A stretch of DNA of 64,000 nucleotides from JADCGM01 sp943368345. GTDB lineage: Bacteria; Pseudomonadota; Alphaproteobacteria; Sphingomonadales; Sphingomonadaceae. Below are positions 1-8,486 of this stretch, piece after piece. The stretch's first letter is position 1. The number at the start of each line of letters is the position of its first letter. Made by a program: the position numbers and the translations under genes. The stretch is from contig CALRKY020000008.1 in assembly GCA_943368345.1 (NCBI GenBank), forward strand, positions 45,792 through 109,791. Direction: 5' to 3'. A model generated the notes under the pieces. The model searched no databases, was not told where the DNA came from, and worked only from the letters and a program-made list of their open reading frames with translations.

Positions 1-633
1 CCCGCCGGTGGCGGTGATCTTGATGACATCGGCACCGTAGCGTGACATCTGCCGGACCCGCGCTGCACATTCGGTCGCCCCGGTGCAGGTATTGTGTCCG
101 TCGAGCGCCTTCAGCACGCCTTCGCGGTAGCCCGACACATCGCCGTGTCCGCCGATGATCGAAATCGCCTGTCCGGCCGCCACAATCCGCGGACCCGGCA
201 CCAGCCCCTTGTTGATCGCATCGCGCAGCGCAAAGGCGGTAAACTGCGCCGAGCCCAAATCCCGAACCGTGGTGAACCCGGCCCGCGCGGTGATCAGGGC
301 ATTCTTCACCCCGACAATCGTCGACAATTCATCGGTGTCGATCGGTTCCCGCCAGAATGGGGTGCCGGGATCGCCGGTCAGGTGGACATGCGCATCGATA
401 AGGCCGGGCAGCACCGTCTTCGACCGCAGATCAACGACCCGCGCCCCGGCAGGAGAGGTAAAACCCTCCTCAACCCGCACAACGCGACCCGCCTCAACAA
501 CCAGCGTGGACGCCCCCCGCGCCGGCTTTGCCGCGTCGGTAATCAGCCGCCCAGCCTGTATGGCCACGGTTTCGGCAGCTGCGGCAGTGGCAAAGGCCAG
601 GGCCGCAGCAGCGGCCAAAAGGTTCGGTTTCAT
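1..633 (-). CDS. Secreted amidohydrolase family protein, C-terminus cut by window edge
   Basis: The first 211 codons of a metal-dependent amidohydrolase are present; the gene continues beyond base 1. The N-terminus is a signal peptide (about residues 1-20, alanine-rich, ending AAAAE). The metal motif is seen as IDAHVHL (His82, His84), followed by GFTTVRDLG. Lys205 in VIKITATGG is the position of the bridging, usually carboxylated, lysine in this superfamily. This is the imidazolonepropionase/prolidase-like branch, whose exported members often cleave dipeptides or small amides; the substrate here cannot be told. It resembles the complete gene at 40897-42171 through signal peptide, HVHL block and VIK(I)xATGG block, so the two are probably paralogues. 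The start is the ATG at 633; no in-frame upstream methionine is better placed. Confidence 0.88.
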   Translation of the reverse strand, partial: MKPNLLAAAAALAFATAAAAETVAIQAGRLITDAAKPARGASTLVVEAGRVVRVEEGFTSPAGARVVDLRSKTVLPGLIDAHVHLTGDPGTPFWREPIDTDELSTIVGVKNALITARAGFTTVRDLGSAQFTAFALRDAINKGLVPGPRIVAAGQAISIIGGHGDVSGYREGVLKALDGHNTCTGATECAARVRQMSRYGADVIKITATGG

Positions 634-860
634 TGGTGGTCCCCCAAGATATTTCTATGGCCACAGACTAAGGGGAGCGACGACAGATACGCAAGGGGAG
701 GTGAACACCAATGCTTCGCGGGCGTGTGAAATTTGGCTCGGTCCGGCCCGTTCGGAGGCAATTCGGAGAATGGCCTTAACCAATATGACGAGCATGTATC
801 GCATCCGGGGGATGCAATGACACGCGCAGTGGCGGGGCTAGAAATTTTCACTTATAGAGT

Positions 861-885
861 TTAAGTGCACTGTCACCGTATTCCG
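861..885 (+). repeat. Inverted-repeat copy A of the RAYT-associated repeat
   Basis: TTAAGTGCACTGTCACCGTA followed by TTCCG. The same sequence occurs on the minus strand at 1484-1510 (copy B) and on the plus strand at 2209-2233 (copy C). Copy A has lost one A from the GTAATTC end. Copies A and B face each other around the 182-codon membrane ORF; B and C face each other around the transposase gene. Confidence 0.85.
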
Positions 886-1413
886 TCCGGTTGGAAATCG
901 GCCCTGACAGGCTTTCTGGCATGTGCGCTTTTTACGCTTGTTCTCTACCTTTCGCTTTATTTGGGGGCCGAGATCCTCGCTGATGCCCATAGCGCTGGCA
1001 TCGCGGAAACGTCCAGCGAACCGGAACCCGCTTTCCGACTGTGGCTGGTCGAATATGCTCAACGGGTCGCGCGCGACCTTGTAACTACCCTATTGTCGAT
1101 GTTTGCCGTCTACTGGCTCGTAGCAGCCAGATTCAAACGTGGATCGGTTGCGTCGTCGGCAATTGAAAAGGGATTGCTCGGCTTCGCGGTGGCAGCATTT
1201 CTCGTATCAGGCTTGAACCAGTATTTCGGGTGGGCAGAAACCTTTTGCGACCAATTACCCTATCCCCACGAAGGGTTTCAACTCACTAGGATTTACGAGT
1301 GCCCAAGTAGCGGGATATTCTTTGCGAATATTCAATTGGCGTCCATATGCTTCATGGTTGCCAGCCTGTCCGTGAGGATCATTGCGTCTCGGATGGGATC
1401 GCAGGCTAAATAA
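865..1413 (+). CDS. Hypothetical four-helix membrane protein, possibly 5'-truncated
   Basis: This open frame of 182 codons has four hydrophobic stretches (about residues 16-37, 73-91, 102-116 and 150-174), so it would be an inner-membrane protein. I do not recognise the family. The only early start codon is a GTG at 865 that lies inside repeat copy A, and an in-frame TAA sits directly before it at 862-864. There is no ribosome binding site other than what the repeat supplies, and the next in-frame Met is near residue 79. Either the repeat donates the start, or the repeat truncated an older gene. Codon composition is somewhat less GC-rich than in its neighbours. It lies between inverted repeats A and B next to a transposase, which suggests acquisition or disruption. 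Confidence 0.5.
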   Translation: MHCHRIPSGWKSALTGFLACALFTLVLYLSLYLGAEILADAHSAGIAETSSEPEPAFRLWLVEYAQRVARDLVTTLLSMFAVYWLVAARFKRGSVASSAIEKGLLGFAVAAFLVSGLNQYFGWAETFCDQLPYPHEGFQLTRIYECPSSGIFFANIQLASICFMVASLSVRIIASRMGSQAK

Positions 1414-1466
1414 GGTCGCGACGCCTTGATCGACGACCGCTAACCGGCCATTTTTGCCTTACAAGT

Positions 1467-1510
1467 CGCGAATTACGGTGACACGCGAATTACGGTGACA
1501 GTGCACTTAA
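1467..1510 (-). repeat. Inverted-repeat copy B with a tandem 17-bp duplication
   Basis: On the plus strand a 17-bp unit, CGCGAATTACGGTGACA, occurs twice in tandem (1467-1483 and 1484-1500), followed by GTGCACTTAA. Read on the minus strand, 1510-1484 matches copies A and C. The partial tandem copy is typical of repeat ends processed by replication slippage or by a REP transposase. Confidence 0.85.
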
Positions 1511-1546
1511 TTGACGTCTTTGCCTACTCGCGATAGGAGGGTTGGC

Positions 1547-2212
1547 GTGGCCCGTCTCGCCCGTGTCGTGGTTCCCGATGTTCCGCATCATGTTACTCAG
1601 CGTGGCAACGGGCGGCAGCAGACATTTTTCAGCGATGATGATTATGCGCGCTATCGGGACCTGCTGCGCGAGCATTGCGCTGCCTATGCGGTCGGTATCT
1701 GGGCTTGGGTCCTGCTGCCCAATCATGCCCACCTGATCCTGACGCCTGCCGACAGTGACGGGCTGCGCGCGGCCTTGTCAAAGGTCCACCGGGCCTATGC
1801 CGGGCATGTTCATGGGCGCGAGAAGCGCACTGGTCACTTCTGGCAGGGCCGCTTTGGGGCAGTTGCCATGGATGAGGCGCATCTGTGGGCAGCCGTTCCT
1901 TATGTGGTGCTCAATCCGGTGCGCGCGGGGCTGGTCGCGCAGGCCAGCGACTGGCGTTGGTCGAGCGTTCATGCCCATCTTGATCCGGCGTGCGGCGACG
2001 GAGTTACCGACACCGCGCCGGTTGCTGCGCGCTTTGGTGATTTTGCTGCGATGCTCGCCGCCGGTGAAGATGCCGAGCGGTCGCAACGTCTGCGCAGGGC
2101 TGAGACGATCGGGCGCCCGCTTGGCAATCCCGCGTTCCTGGCGCAGATTGAAGCCATGACAGGCCGCACCCTCCGCCCCGGCAAACCGGGCCCTCGCAAA
2201 GGGGAGAGTTAA
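1547..2212 (+). CDS. REP-associated tyrosine transposase (RAYT, Y1/HUH family)
   Basis: This 221-residue single-strand DNA endonuclease belongs to the TnpA_REP/Y1 transposase family, which cuts and joins palindromic single-stranded DNA through a 5'-phosphotyrosine. The family N-terminus is present (VPDVPHHVTQRGN). The HUH metal motif is NHAH (His60, His62) and the likely nucleophile is Tyr119 in PYVVLNPVRAG; GHFWQGRF precedes it. I chose the GTG at 1547 because GGAGG lies just upstream at 1537-1541; an upstream TTG at 1511 lacks a ribosome binding site. The gene lies between inverted repeats B and C, and its stop codon overlaps copy C. All key residues are intact, so it is probably active or recently active. 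RAYTs usually act on REP palindromes, and a palindrome cluster follows directly. Confidence 0.92.
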   Translation: MARLARVVVPDVPHHVTQRGNGRQQTFFSDDDYARYRDLLREHCAAYAVGIWAWVLLPNHAHLILTPADSDGLRAALSKVHRAYAGHVHGREKRTGHFWQGRFGAVAMDEAHLWAAVPYVVLNPVRAGLVAQASDWRWSSVHAHLDPACGDGVTDTAPVAARFGDFAAMLAAGEDAERSQRLRRAETIGRPLGNPAFLAQIEAMTGRTLRPGKPGPRKGES

Positions 2213-2233
2213 GTGCACTGTCAACGTAATTCC
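2209..2233 (+). repeat. Inverted-repeat copy C at the end of the RAYT gene
   Basis: TTAAGTGCACTGTCAACGTA followed by ATTCC: one mismatch (C to A) against copy B over the shared length. It overlaps the RAYT stop codon (TAA at 2210-2212), so the transposase reading frame ends inside its own terminal repeat. Confidence 0.85.
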
Positions 2234-2322
2234 CTCCCCGGTACGGGGATGGGGACCACGAAGTGGTGGAGGGCCCCCTCCGCCTCGCCTACGGCGAGCC
2301 ACCTCCCCGTGCCGGGGAGGAT
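2231..2322. repeat. REP-like palindrome cluster next to the RAYT
   Basis: Several short palindromes lie head to tail: TCCCCGGTACGGGGA, CCACGAAGTGG, GGCTCGCCGTAGGCGAG read on the minus strand, and CCTCCCCGTGCCGGGGAGG. This is the layout of extragenic palindromic (REP/BIME-type) elements, the known substrates of RAYT proteins. It also fills the gap before the converging amidohydrolase gene and could act as a terminator. Confidence 0.7.
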
Positions 2323-2341
2323 CGGCATCAGCAACCCGCTG

Positions 2342-3541
2342 TTACGCTACTGCCTTCACCCCATGCACCCGGGCTGCCGGGAATATTCGCAGGAAATTTT
2401 CCGCGTAGAATTTGTCGCGGACTGCCTCGCCCCGGTCGCCGAGCGCCGCCTCGAACCGGGCGATTGGGTTGCGACCGCCTTCGACGTGGGGATAGTCGCT
2501 GGAGAATAGATATAGATCGGGGTTTGACTGGTCGATAAACGCGCCGACCTCCTCAAACACAAAGGGCGTAAAGGCCATTTGCTCGGTCAATTGTTCGGAT
2601 GGCTTGCGGTTCAGGCCCTGCAGGTTACTGTCGTTCCGGCTCCAATGCTGAACCACCCAGTCCAGCCGCCTGAGCAGTTCCGGGACCCAGCCAGCCCCTA
2701 GTTCGACCGCCGCGCCGCGTAATGCCGGATGTCGGGCAAACACCCCATCGAGCACCATCATGGTCAGGAAAGCCTCCGGCCCTTCGTGCAGTAGCGCGAT
2801 GTCCTTGGTGCGCAGGTTCTCGCCGCCACCGAGCCAGTCCTTGGTCGGTGGTCGGCCATTGTTCATCCACGCTTTCGCCGATTGCAGAGGAGCCCCGCCG
2901 ACATGCAGCAGAAACGGCGTGCTGCTTTCCGCAAGCCGCGCCCAGAATCGGTCCAGATCGACATGCCCTGGCGAACGATCGCCGCAGGGGCGGTGCGGAA
3001 TCCAGATCGCTTCCAGCCCGAGCCCGAGCGCATGCGACAGCTCGGCCATCGCCATGTCGGGATCATCGAGCGGGATCACCGCCACCCCCATCAGCCGACT
3101 GTCGGCGTGGCAGAAGTCGGCCATGTGGCGATTATGGGCCCGGGCGCTGCCATAGCGCAGGCGCGGATCGAGCTTGCTGCTCGCCGAGAAGGGCATCGCG
3201 ACACTGTGGGTGGCAAATACCAGCTGCTTGCGAAAGCCGAGCAAATCCATCGCGGTCGACCGGTCGGCGCTGTTGAAGGCTCCGAGCGCTTGGATTTCCT
3301 TGGAGGACTCGATCAGCCGGTCGCCGAGGGCAATCTGGGCGCTGACATGGTCGCTGCTGTGACGTCCCCCCTGCGCCATGATGACCGCGACCTCTTCGTC
3401 GGTGACGATCGAGGCGGAATAGCTCACCTCCGGAATTTCATCGCGCAGCTGCGGATCGGCATATTTCTTCAGGAAGTCCGGCAATTCCATGATGTGGCTG
3501 TCGGCATCATAATAGGCGCGGCTGGCCGGAGCATAGGGCAT
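2342..3541 (-). CDS. Amidohydrolase_2 family (ACMSD-like) metal-dependent hydrolase
   Basis: This 399-residue TIM-barrel hydrolase or decarboxylase belongs to the amidohydrolase_2 family, which includes ACMSD and many aromatic-catabolism enzymes. The N-terminal metal motif is YYDADSHIME, a barrel His sits in FLLHVGG, and the C-terminal FSSDYPHVEGG supplies the catalytic Asp and His. The start at 3541 (MPYAPAS) is the only methionine before the DxDxH block; the open frame continues far upstream, but that part is low-complexity antisense of the MFS gene. It has no signal peptide and is therefore cytoplasmic. It is divergent from the MFS exporter, separated by 129 bp that must hold both promoters. 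The substrate cannot be inferred. Confidence 0.85.
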   Translation of the reverse strand: MPYAPASRAYYDADSHIMELPDFLKKYADPQLRDEIPEVSYSASIVTDEEVAVIMAQGGRHSSDHVSAQIALGDRLIESSKEIQALGAFNSADRSTAMDLLGFRKQLVFATHSVAMPFSASSKLDPRLRYGSARAHNRHMADFCHADSRLMGVAVIPLDDPDMAMAELSHALGLGLEAIWIPHRPCGDRSPGHVDLDRFWARLAESSTPFLLHVGGAPLQSAKAWMNNGRPPTKDWLGGGENLRTKDIALLHEGPEAFLTMMVLDGVFARHPALRGAAVELGAGWVPELLRRLDWVVQHWSRNDSNLQGLNRKPSEQLTEQMAFTPFVFEEVGAFIDQSNPDLYLFSSDYPHVEGGRNPIARFEAALGDRGEAVRDKFYAENFLRIFPAARVHGVKAVA

Positions 3542-3670
3542 GTTGATGTCCGTTCGAACTGACGCCGCCGGCGCGGCGGGCGAGTGCCATACTGACGGGA
3601 TCGGGCTGCCAGTCAACGCGGCGATTGTAACAGGGCTTGCCTGACCCCGGTGATTTGGTGACAAGCGCTG

Positions 3671-4873
3671 GTGTCCAATCTCCCTCCCTCCGTCCGCTTT
3701 GTCCTGTTCACCATCGTCATTGATGCGATTGGATTTGGCATCATCATGCCGGTGATGCCGAGCCTGTTGATGGATGTCGGAAATCTGGATGTGGCGGCTG
3801 CGGCGCAGTTCGGCGGCTTGTTGTCGCTGGTCTATGCCGGGTTCCAGTTTCTCCTTGGTCCAACGCTTGGCAATCTCAGCGACCGTTTTGGCCGGCGTCC
3901 GGTTCTGCTCGGGTCGCTGGCTGGCTATTCGGTCAATTTCGCCTTGATGGCCCTCGCCCCCAATCTCGCCTGGTTGATTGCAGGGCAGGCGCTGGCCGGG
4001 ATATTCGGCGGCACTTATGGACCGGCCCAGGCGGCGTTGGCCGATATCACCGGGCCGCAGGACCGGGCGCGGGTGTTTGGCTTTGTCGGCGCGGCCTTCG
4101 GGATCGGGTTCACGCTTGGGCCGATGGTTGGCGGCCTGCTCGGCGAATTTGGCCCGCGCATGCCATTTTATGCTGCGGCGGCGCTCGCCGCGCTCAACCT
4201 CGTCTATGGTCTGACGATTTTCCCCGAGACGCTGGCCGCGGAAAACCGGCGGGTGTTTAAATGGCGTCGAGCCAATCCGCTGGGGGCGCTGAAGGCCATC
4301 GGCCATCTGCCCGGAATTGTGCCGCTCGCGCTGGTCCTGCTGCTGTGGCAGATCGCCAGCCTCATTTATCCGCTCACCTGGGGCTATTATTTGATTGCCG
4401 GTTTCGACGCATCTCCGCGCGTGATCGGCATGTCGCTGACCGTCGTCGGCATCACCATGGCCGCAGTCCAGATGCTGTTCACCGGCCGGATTGTCGCCCG
4501 ATTTGGGGAGCGGCGGTCGGCGATGATCGGGCTGGCCGCAGCCTCGACCGCGTTTCTGGGTTTCGCCACCGCGCCGCATTTTCCGCTGGCCTTCGTGGTG
4601 ATGCTGATCATGCCCTTCGGGTCGCTGGTGCAACCATCGCTGTCGGCAATGGTGTCAAAGCGCGGCCAGGTCGACAATCAGGGCGAAATTCAGGGCATTA
4701 CCGCCTCGATCATGTCCCTCGGCGCGATGATCGCGCCGGTGACCCTCAATCCGGTTCTCGCCTATTTTACCGGGGCAGGGGCGCCGATGATCGTGCCAGG
4801 TGCCGCCTTTGCTGTGTCAGCCGTGATCGCCCTAACCGCCCTCGCCGTCGTCTCCCGAATGCGGGGCGACTAA
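3671..4873 (+). CDS. MFS transporter, TetA/TCR-like drug:H+ antiporter family
   Basis: The product is a 400-residue protein with about 12 membrane segments. The loop 2-3 signature GNLSDRFGRRPVLL is typical of 12-helix drug exporters, and FVGAAFGIGFTLGPMVGG matches motif C of antiporters. Overall it resembles TetA-type (TCR) proteins, but the family includes many chromosomal exporters that do not confer tetracycline resistance, so the drug specificity is unknown. The start is GTG at 3671 (MSNLPPSV), without a strong ribosome binding site. Its stop overlaps the stop of the converging CHAP gene by 4 bp. Confidence 0.87.
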   Translation: MSNLPPSVRFVLFTIVIDAIGFGIIMPVMPSLLMDVGNLDVAAAAQFGGLLSLVYAGFQFLLGPTLGNLSDRFGRRPVLLGSLAGYSVNFALMALAPNLAWLIAGQALAGIFGGTYGPAQAALADITGPQDRARVFGFVGAAFGIGFTLGPMVGGLLGEFGPRMPFYAAAALAALNLVYGLTIFPETLAAENRRVFKWRRANPLGALKAIGHLPGIVPLALVLLLWQIASLIYPLTWGYYLIAGFDASPRVIGMSLTVVGITMAAVQMLFTGRIVARFGERRSAMIGLAAASTAFLGFATAPHFPLAFVVMLIMPFGSLVQPSLSAMVSKRGQVDNQGEIQGITASIMSLGAMIAPVTLNPVLAYFTGAGAPMIVPGAAFAVSAVIALTALAVVSRMRGD

Positions 4874-5448
4874 TCCGCGATTGCGGTGGCGGCGGCGGTG
4901 TCGGTTTCTGGGAGGGGGGCCTCGGCCAGCATCTCGCTGGGCGCGCGTTCGATGCGGGAGGCGAACTGGGCCGCAGCATCCGGATAGACGAACCCGTAGA
5001 CCGCGTGGGATGAGCTGCCGACCGACTTGATCGGGGCGTACCAGACCTTGACCGAAGACCAGTCATTGTTGGCCGACACATCGACGACCTGAACATCGGT
5101 TTCCACCCGACCGCGCCGCCCGTTGATCGGCGACCAATTGGCGTGCGTGACTTTGACAATCCGGTCGCTGACGATGCCGGTTACGGTGGCGACATGCCCG
5201 ACGCGCATCGTGCGACCGGGCTTGAATACCATCGCTGCTCCGATGCTTGGCGTGTTGCCGCGTGAATAGCGACCGAGCGCCTGACCCCACCAGCCGGCAG
5301 CGTCACCGAACAGCTGAATGCCGGACAGCAGCCGGGCAAAGGGCGCGCATTGAAACCGCTGTGAGCCGAACCCCTGCGCCGTGGCGGGCAGTGCCGTGGC
5401 AAACGCCAACAGCATCACCGCAGCCAATCTGGCAGTCCGTCCGATCAT
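4870..5448 (-). CDS. Exported CHAP-domain (NlpC/P60-like) protein
   Basis: This 192-residue protein has a signal peptide ending in ATAQ (about residues 1-25) followed by a small CHAP domain. The likely catalytic residues are Cys34 in FQCAPFAR, His85 in VGHVATV and Asn105 in HANW. CHAP enzymes are cysteine amidases or peptidases that cleave murein peptides or glutathionylspermidine-type amides; a periplasmic peptidoglycan role is likely. The ATG at 5448 is preceded by GGGGGAAC on the minus strand; a longer reading would place the signal peptide in the interior. It lies downstream of the glycosyltransferase on the same strand, 154 bp away. Confidence 0.85.
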   Translation of the reverse strand: MIGRTARLAAVMLLAFATALPATAQGFGSQRFQCAPFARLLSGIQLFGDAAGWWGQALGRYSRGNTPSIGAAMVFKPGRTMRVGHVATVTGIVSDRIVKVTHANWSPINGRRGRVETDVQVVDVSANNDWSSVKVWYAPIKSVGSSSHAVYGFVYPDAAAQFASRIERAPSEMLAEAPLPETDTAAATAIAD

Positions 5449-5602
5449 CTGGTCTTGTTCCCCCGGTGTGTGCCCCGCGGTGGTTTCTGGCGGTGTTCGG
5501 CGGGGTGCGGAACCCCCTGTGCGGCCAAGCGACGCAGCCGTGCGTTGGGCTGTGCATCTCCTGTTGGCGGCTATCGTAGCGCCGAAAATTCGTGTCCGAA
5601 GA

Positions 5603-6688
5603 TCAGAACAGATCCCGGACTTCCACGACATGGCTGCGGACGGCATTGGCGATGCTATACTGCTCCGCAATGGCGCGCAGGCGGGTCGGGCGGGGCTGAT
5701 TCAGCCTGGCGTCGATCAGGCGGGCGAACTGGCCCGGGTCAGCGCCTGTCAGCACGGCGCATCCCTCCGCCGTGCCCACCAATGCTTGCGCCGCTGGAAA
5801 ACAATCGGTCGACACCACCGGACAATTGCCGGCCATCGCCTCCAGCACAACGGCGGGCAGCCCCTCGTACACTGACGACAGGACGAACAGATCGGCACGG
5901 GCAAACCAGGGCGCGACATCGGTTACAAAGCCCGGCATATGAACCCGGTCAGCAATGCCCAGTTCGACGGCCAGACGCTGGAGCGCATAGCGGTCGGCCC
6001 CATCGCCGAGCAGGACGAGCCGTGACCGGCGATCCGCTGTCAGGGCAAAGGCCCGCAGCAGCAAGTCAAACCGTTTCTGTGGTTCAAACCGACCGACGCC
6101 GAGGATCAGGCCGGGCTCGACCGGCAGGTCATGCACCGCCAGCATGCGCGGCGTCACATAGGGATTGATCACGGTGCGGAACCGGTCAGCTGCCTTGGGG
6201 AAGGCTCCACATAATTGCGCGGTTTCGGCATCGCTGAGGGTCAATACCCGGTCGGACGCCCGGAAGGCCCGATCATATCCCCGGGCGCGCGCCGCAGCGA
6301 CAGCCCAGGCATCGGCGCTGCGGATGATCGGATTGGTGGTCTTCAGGACCAGCCTGCAATTTAGCAGAGAGGATTGGCGGTGACCCAGCGCCGTGACCCA
6401 GTTCATGGCGTTGCCGGTTGACATCAGGCAGTCCGGGCGAACCGCATTCAATCGCCGGACAAAGGCCGGAAACTGGCGGATCAGGTCGGTGGTGCGGGAC
6501 CGGCCCTGTCCGGCCAGATAGGTCAGTTTGACATCGTCACCGAATAGCGGTGCCAGGGCGTCGGCGGCGTCCCCCGTCGTTGAAAAGACCATCACCTCGG
6601 TCTCAAACCCGGCCTCGGCAAAGCCCTTCGCCACATAGGCGCATACCCGGTCGGCACCGCCCATGCCGAATTGGTGCACCGTGAGCAT
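5603..6688 (-). CDS. Glycosyltransferase family 4 (group 1)
   Basis: This 361-residue GT-B fold glycosyltransferase transfers sugar from a nucleotide sugar, probably in cell-surface polysaccharide or lipid glycosylation. The N-terminal acceptor-domain signature is HQFGMGGADRV. The C-terminal donor domain contains LILGVGRFEPQKRFD, the EX7E-type motif in SVYEGLPAVVLEAMA, and VVSTDCFP. I start at the ATG at 6688. A TTG at 6709 preceded by AAGG (7 residues longer) is a possible alternative because the ATG has no clear ribosome binding site. It is divergent from the M28 peptidase. No other polysaccharide genes are adjacent, so the acceptor is unknown. Confidence 0.86.
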   Translation of the reverse strand: MLTVHQFGMGGADRVCAYVAKGFAEAGFETEVMVFSTTGDAADALAPLFGDDVKLTYLAGQGRSRTTDLIRQFPAFVRRLNAVRPDCLMSTGNAMNWVTALGHRQSSLLNCRLVLKTTNPIIRSADAWAVAAARARGYDRAFRASDRVLTLSDAETAQLCGAFPKAADRFRTVINPYVTPRMLAVHDLPVEPGLILGVGRFEPQKRFDLLLRAFALTADRRSRLVLLGDGADRYALQRLAVELGIADRVHMPGFVTDVAPWFARADLFVLSSVYEGLPAVVLEAMAGNCPVVSTDCFPAAQALVGTAEGCAVLTGADPGQFARLIDARLNQPRPTRLRAIAEQYSIANAVRSHVVEVRDLF

Positions 6689-6845
6689 GATGTTCGGGGG
6701 TTGGGGCAAGGGTGACGACCTTGGATTTGTGGGGATAGTAATCTGGTGCCTAATCCCAATCGGCCAATCGAACAACCGGACGGGTTCTCCGCGTTGTCCC
6801 CTCCCGCCGCAGCGGCTAAGGCGGTTTGGTTCTGGGGAGAAATTT

Positions 6846-8486
6846 ATGCGTTCAGTCGTCGTTGCCGTCTTGCTCTGGTCCGCTGGAGCCACCGCGGCAC
6901 CCGCCGTGTTTGATGCCGGACGGCTGACCAAGCATGTCCAGACGCTGAGCTCCGATGCGTTCGAAGGGCGCGGCCCGGCGACCGCTGGCGAGGACAAGAC
7001 CGTCGCCTATATTGCCGGGCAGATGCAGGCAGCAGGCCTCGCACCCGGAGGTGATCTCAAAGGCGGCAAGCGCGGCTGGACCCAAGCGGTGCCGCTGCTG
7101 CGCGCCGAGATTGTCGGGGCTCCTTATTTGTCCGTGAGCCAGAACGGGACCGCCGCGACCTTGACCCAGGGCAGCGAAATCTCGGTTCGGGCGGCGATGA
7201 CCGGGGCAAAATCCATCGACATCAAAGACGCACCGCTGGTCTTTGTCGGCTACGGCATCCATGCGCCGGAGCGGAACTGGGACGATTTCAAGGGCGTCGA
7301 TCTGTCCGGCAAGGTTGCGGTCGTGCTGATCAACGATGCCGATTTTGAAACCGGGGCGGGCGACTTCGGCGGTAAGGCGATGACCTATTACGGTCGCTGG
7401 ACCTATAAATATGAGGAAGCGGCCCGGCGCGGTGCGGTCGCGGTGATGATCGTCCACGAAACCGCCCCCGCCGCTTATGGCTGGGCCACGGTCAAGAATT
7501 CCAACACCAATGTGATGTTCGACATCGTCCGCGCTGATGCGGCCAAGGTCCATGTGCCGGTGGAATCCTGGATCCAGCGGGATTTTGCCGTGGCGATGTT
7601 CAAGGCGGCCGGACTTGATTTCGAGGCGCAGAAGCAGTTCGCCCAATCCCGTGATTTCAAGCCGGTGCCGCTCGGGGCGAATTTCTCGGCGCGCTACGCC
7701 GTGAAGGCGGAGGTCATCACCTCCCGCAATATTGTCGGCAGGCTTAACGGGAAATCGCGCCCGGACGAATATGTCATTCACTCGGCGCACTGGGACCATC
7801 TGGGGGTTGGCGAGCCCGATGCGACCGGTGACCGGATTTACAACGGCGCGGTGGACAATGCGACGGGCATCGCGGCGCTGATCGAACTGGGCCGGGCCTA
7901 TGCCGCCGGGCCGTGGCCGGAGCGGTCGGTGGTGTTTCTGGCGGTGACTGCCGAGGAAAAGGGTCTGCTCGGTTCGGAATATTATGCGGCCAATCCGCTG
8001 TATCCGACGGCCCGGACGGCAGGCGTCATCAACACCGATGCGATGGGCGTTGCAGGGGAGGCACGGAATTTTTCGATTTCCGGCAGCGCCAAGCTCGGTC
8101 TGCTCGATGACCTGATTGCAATCGCGGCGAAGCGCGGGCGGACGTTCTCGCCCGATCCCCGGCCGGAGGCTGGTGGTTTCTTCCGCTCCGACCATTTCCC
8201 ATTCGCCAAGCGCGGTGTGCCGGCGATTTCCTTTGGGTCTGGCAATGATCTGGTGAATGGCGGCGTCCCCAGGGGGCGGGCGCTTGGGGAGGCTTATACG
8301 AGGGATCGCTACCACCAGCCTGCGGACGAGTGGCGGGCCGATTGGGATTTGTCGGGCATGGCCGCCGACCTGTCGATGCTGTTTGAACTGGGGTCGAGCC
8401 TCGCCAATTCAACCGCATGGCCGAACTGGAGCGTCGACAGTGAATTCCGCGGTGAACGCGACCGCAGCAGTGGGGAGCGCCGTTAG
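6846..8486 (+). CDS. Exported M28 family metallopeptidase with PA domain
   Basis: This 546-residue zinc aminopeptidase has a signal peptide (about residues 1-18) and a protease-associated (PA) insert at about residues 115-280. The M28 di-zinc site is complete: His315/Asp317 in SAHWDHLG, Asp337 in AVDNATG, Glu370-Glu371 in TAEEKG, Asp398 in NTDAMG and His450 in SDHFPF. It probably trims N-terminal residues of peptides in the periplasm or outside the cell. The ATG at 6846 follows GGGGAGA at a good distance. Its stop overlaps by a few bases the stop of the small converging gene at 8483. Confidence 0.9.
   Translation: MRSVVVAVLLWSAGATAAPAVFDAGRLTKHVQTLSSDAFEGRGPATAGEDKTVAYIAGQMQAAGLAPGGDLKGGKRGWTQAVPLLRAEIVGAPYLSVSQNGTAATLTQGSEISVRAAMTGAKSIDIKDAPLVFVGYGIHAPERNWDDFKGVDLSGKVAVVLINDADFETGAGDFGGKAMTYYGRWTYKYEEAARRGAVAVMIVHETAPAAYGWATVKNSNTNVMFDIVRADAAKVHVPVESWIQRDFAVAMFKAAGLDFEAQKQFAQSRDFKPVPLGANFSARYAVKAEVITSRNIVGRLNGKSRPDEYVIHSAHWDHLGVGEPDATGDRIYNGAVDNATGIAALIELGRAYAAGPWPERSVVFLAVTAEEKGLLGSEYYAANPLYPTARTAGVINTDAMGVAGEARNFSISGSAKLGLLDDLIAIAAKRGRTFSPDPRPEAGGFFRSDHFPFAKRGVPAISFGSGNDLVNGGVPRGRALGEAYTRDRYHQPADEWRADWDLSGMAADLSMLFELGSSLANSTAWPNWSVDSEFRGERDRSSGERR

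Noticed and set aside
1467..1500. Tandem 17-bp repeat as a possible CRISPR or origin iteron
   Set aside because: Only two copies without spacers, and they are part of the RAYT inverted repeat end.
3542..4633. Open minus-strand extension upstream of the amidohydrolase_2 gene giving a 763-codon frame
   Set aside because: The added part is antisense to the MFS gene, is rich in charged low-complexity residues and matches no domain; the real start is at 3541.
3671..4873. Calling the MFS gene a tetracycline resistance gene
   Set aside because: Only the family-level signature is seen; chromosomal homologues with the same motifs often have other or unknown substrates.
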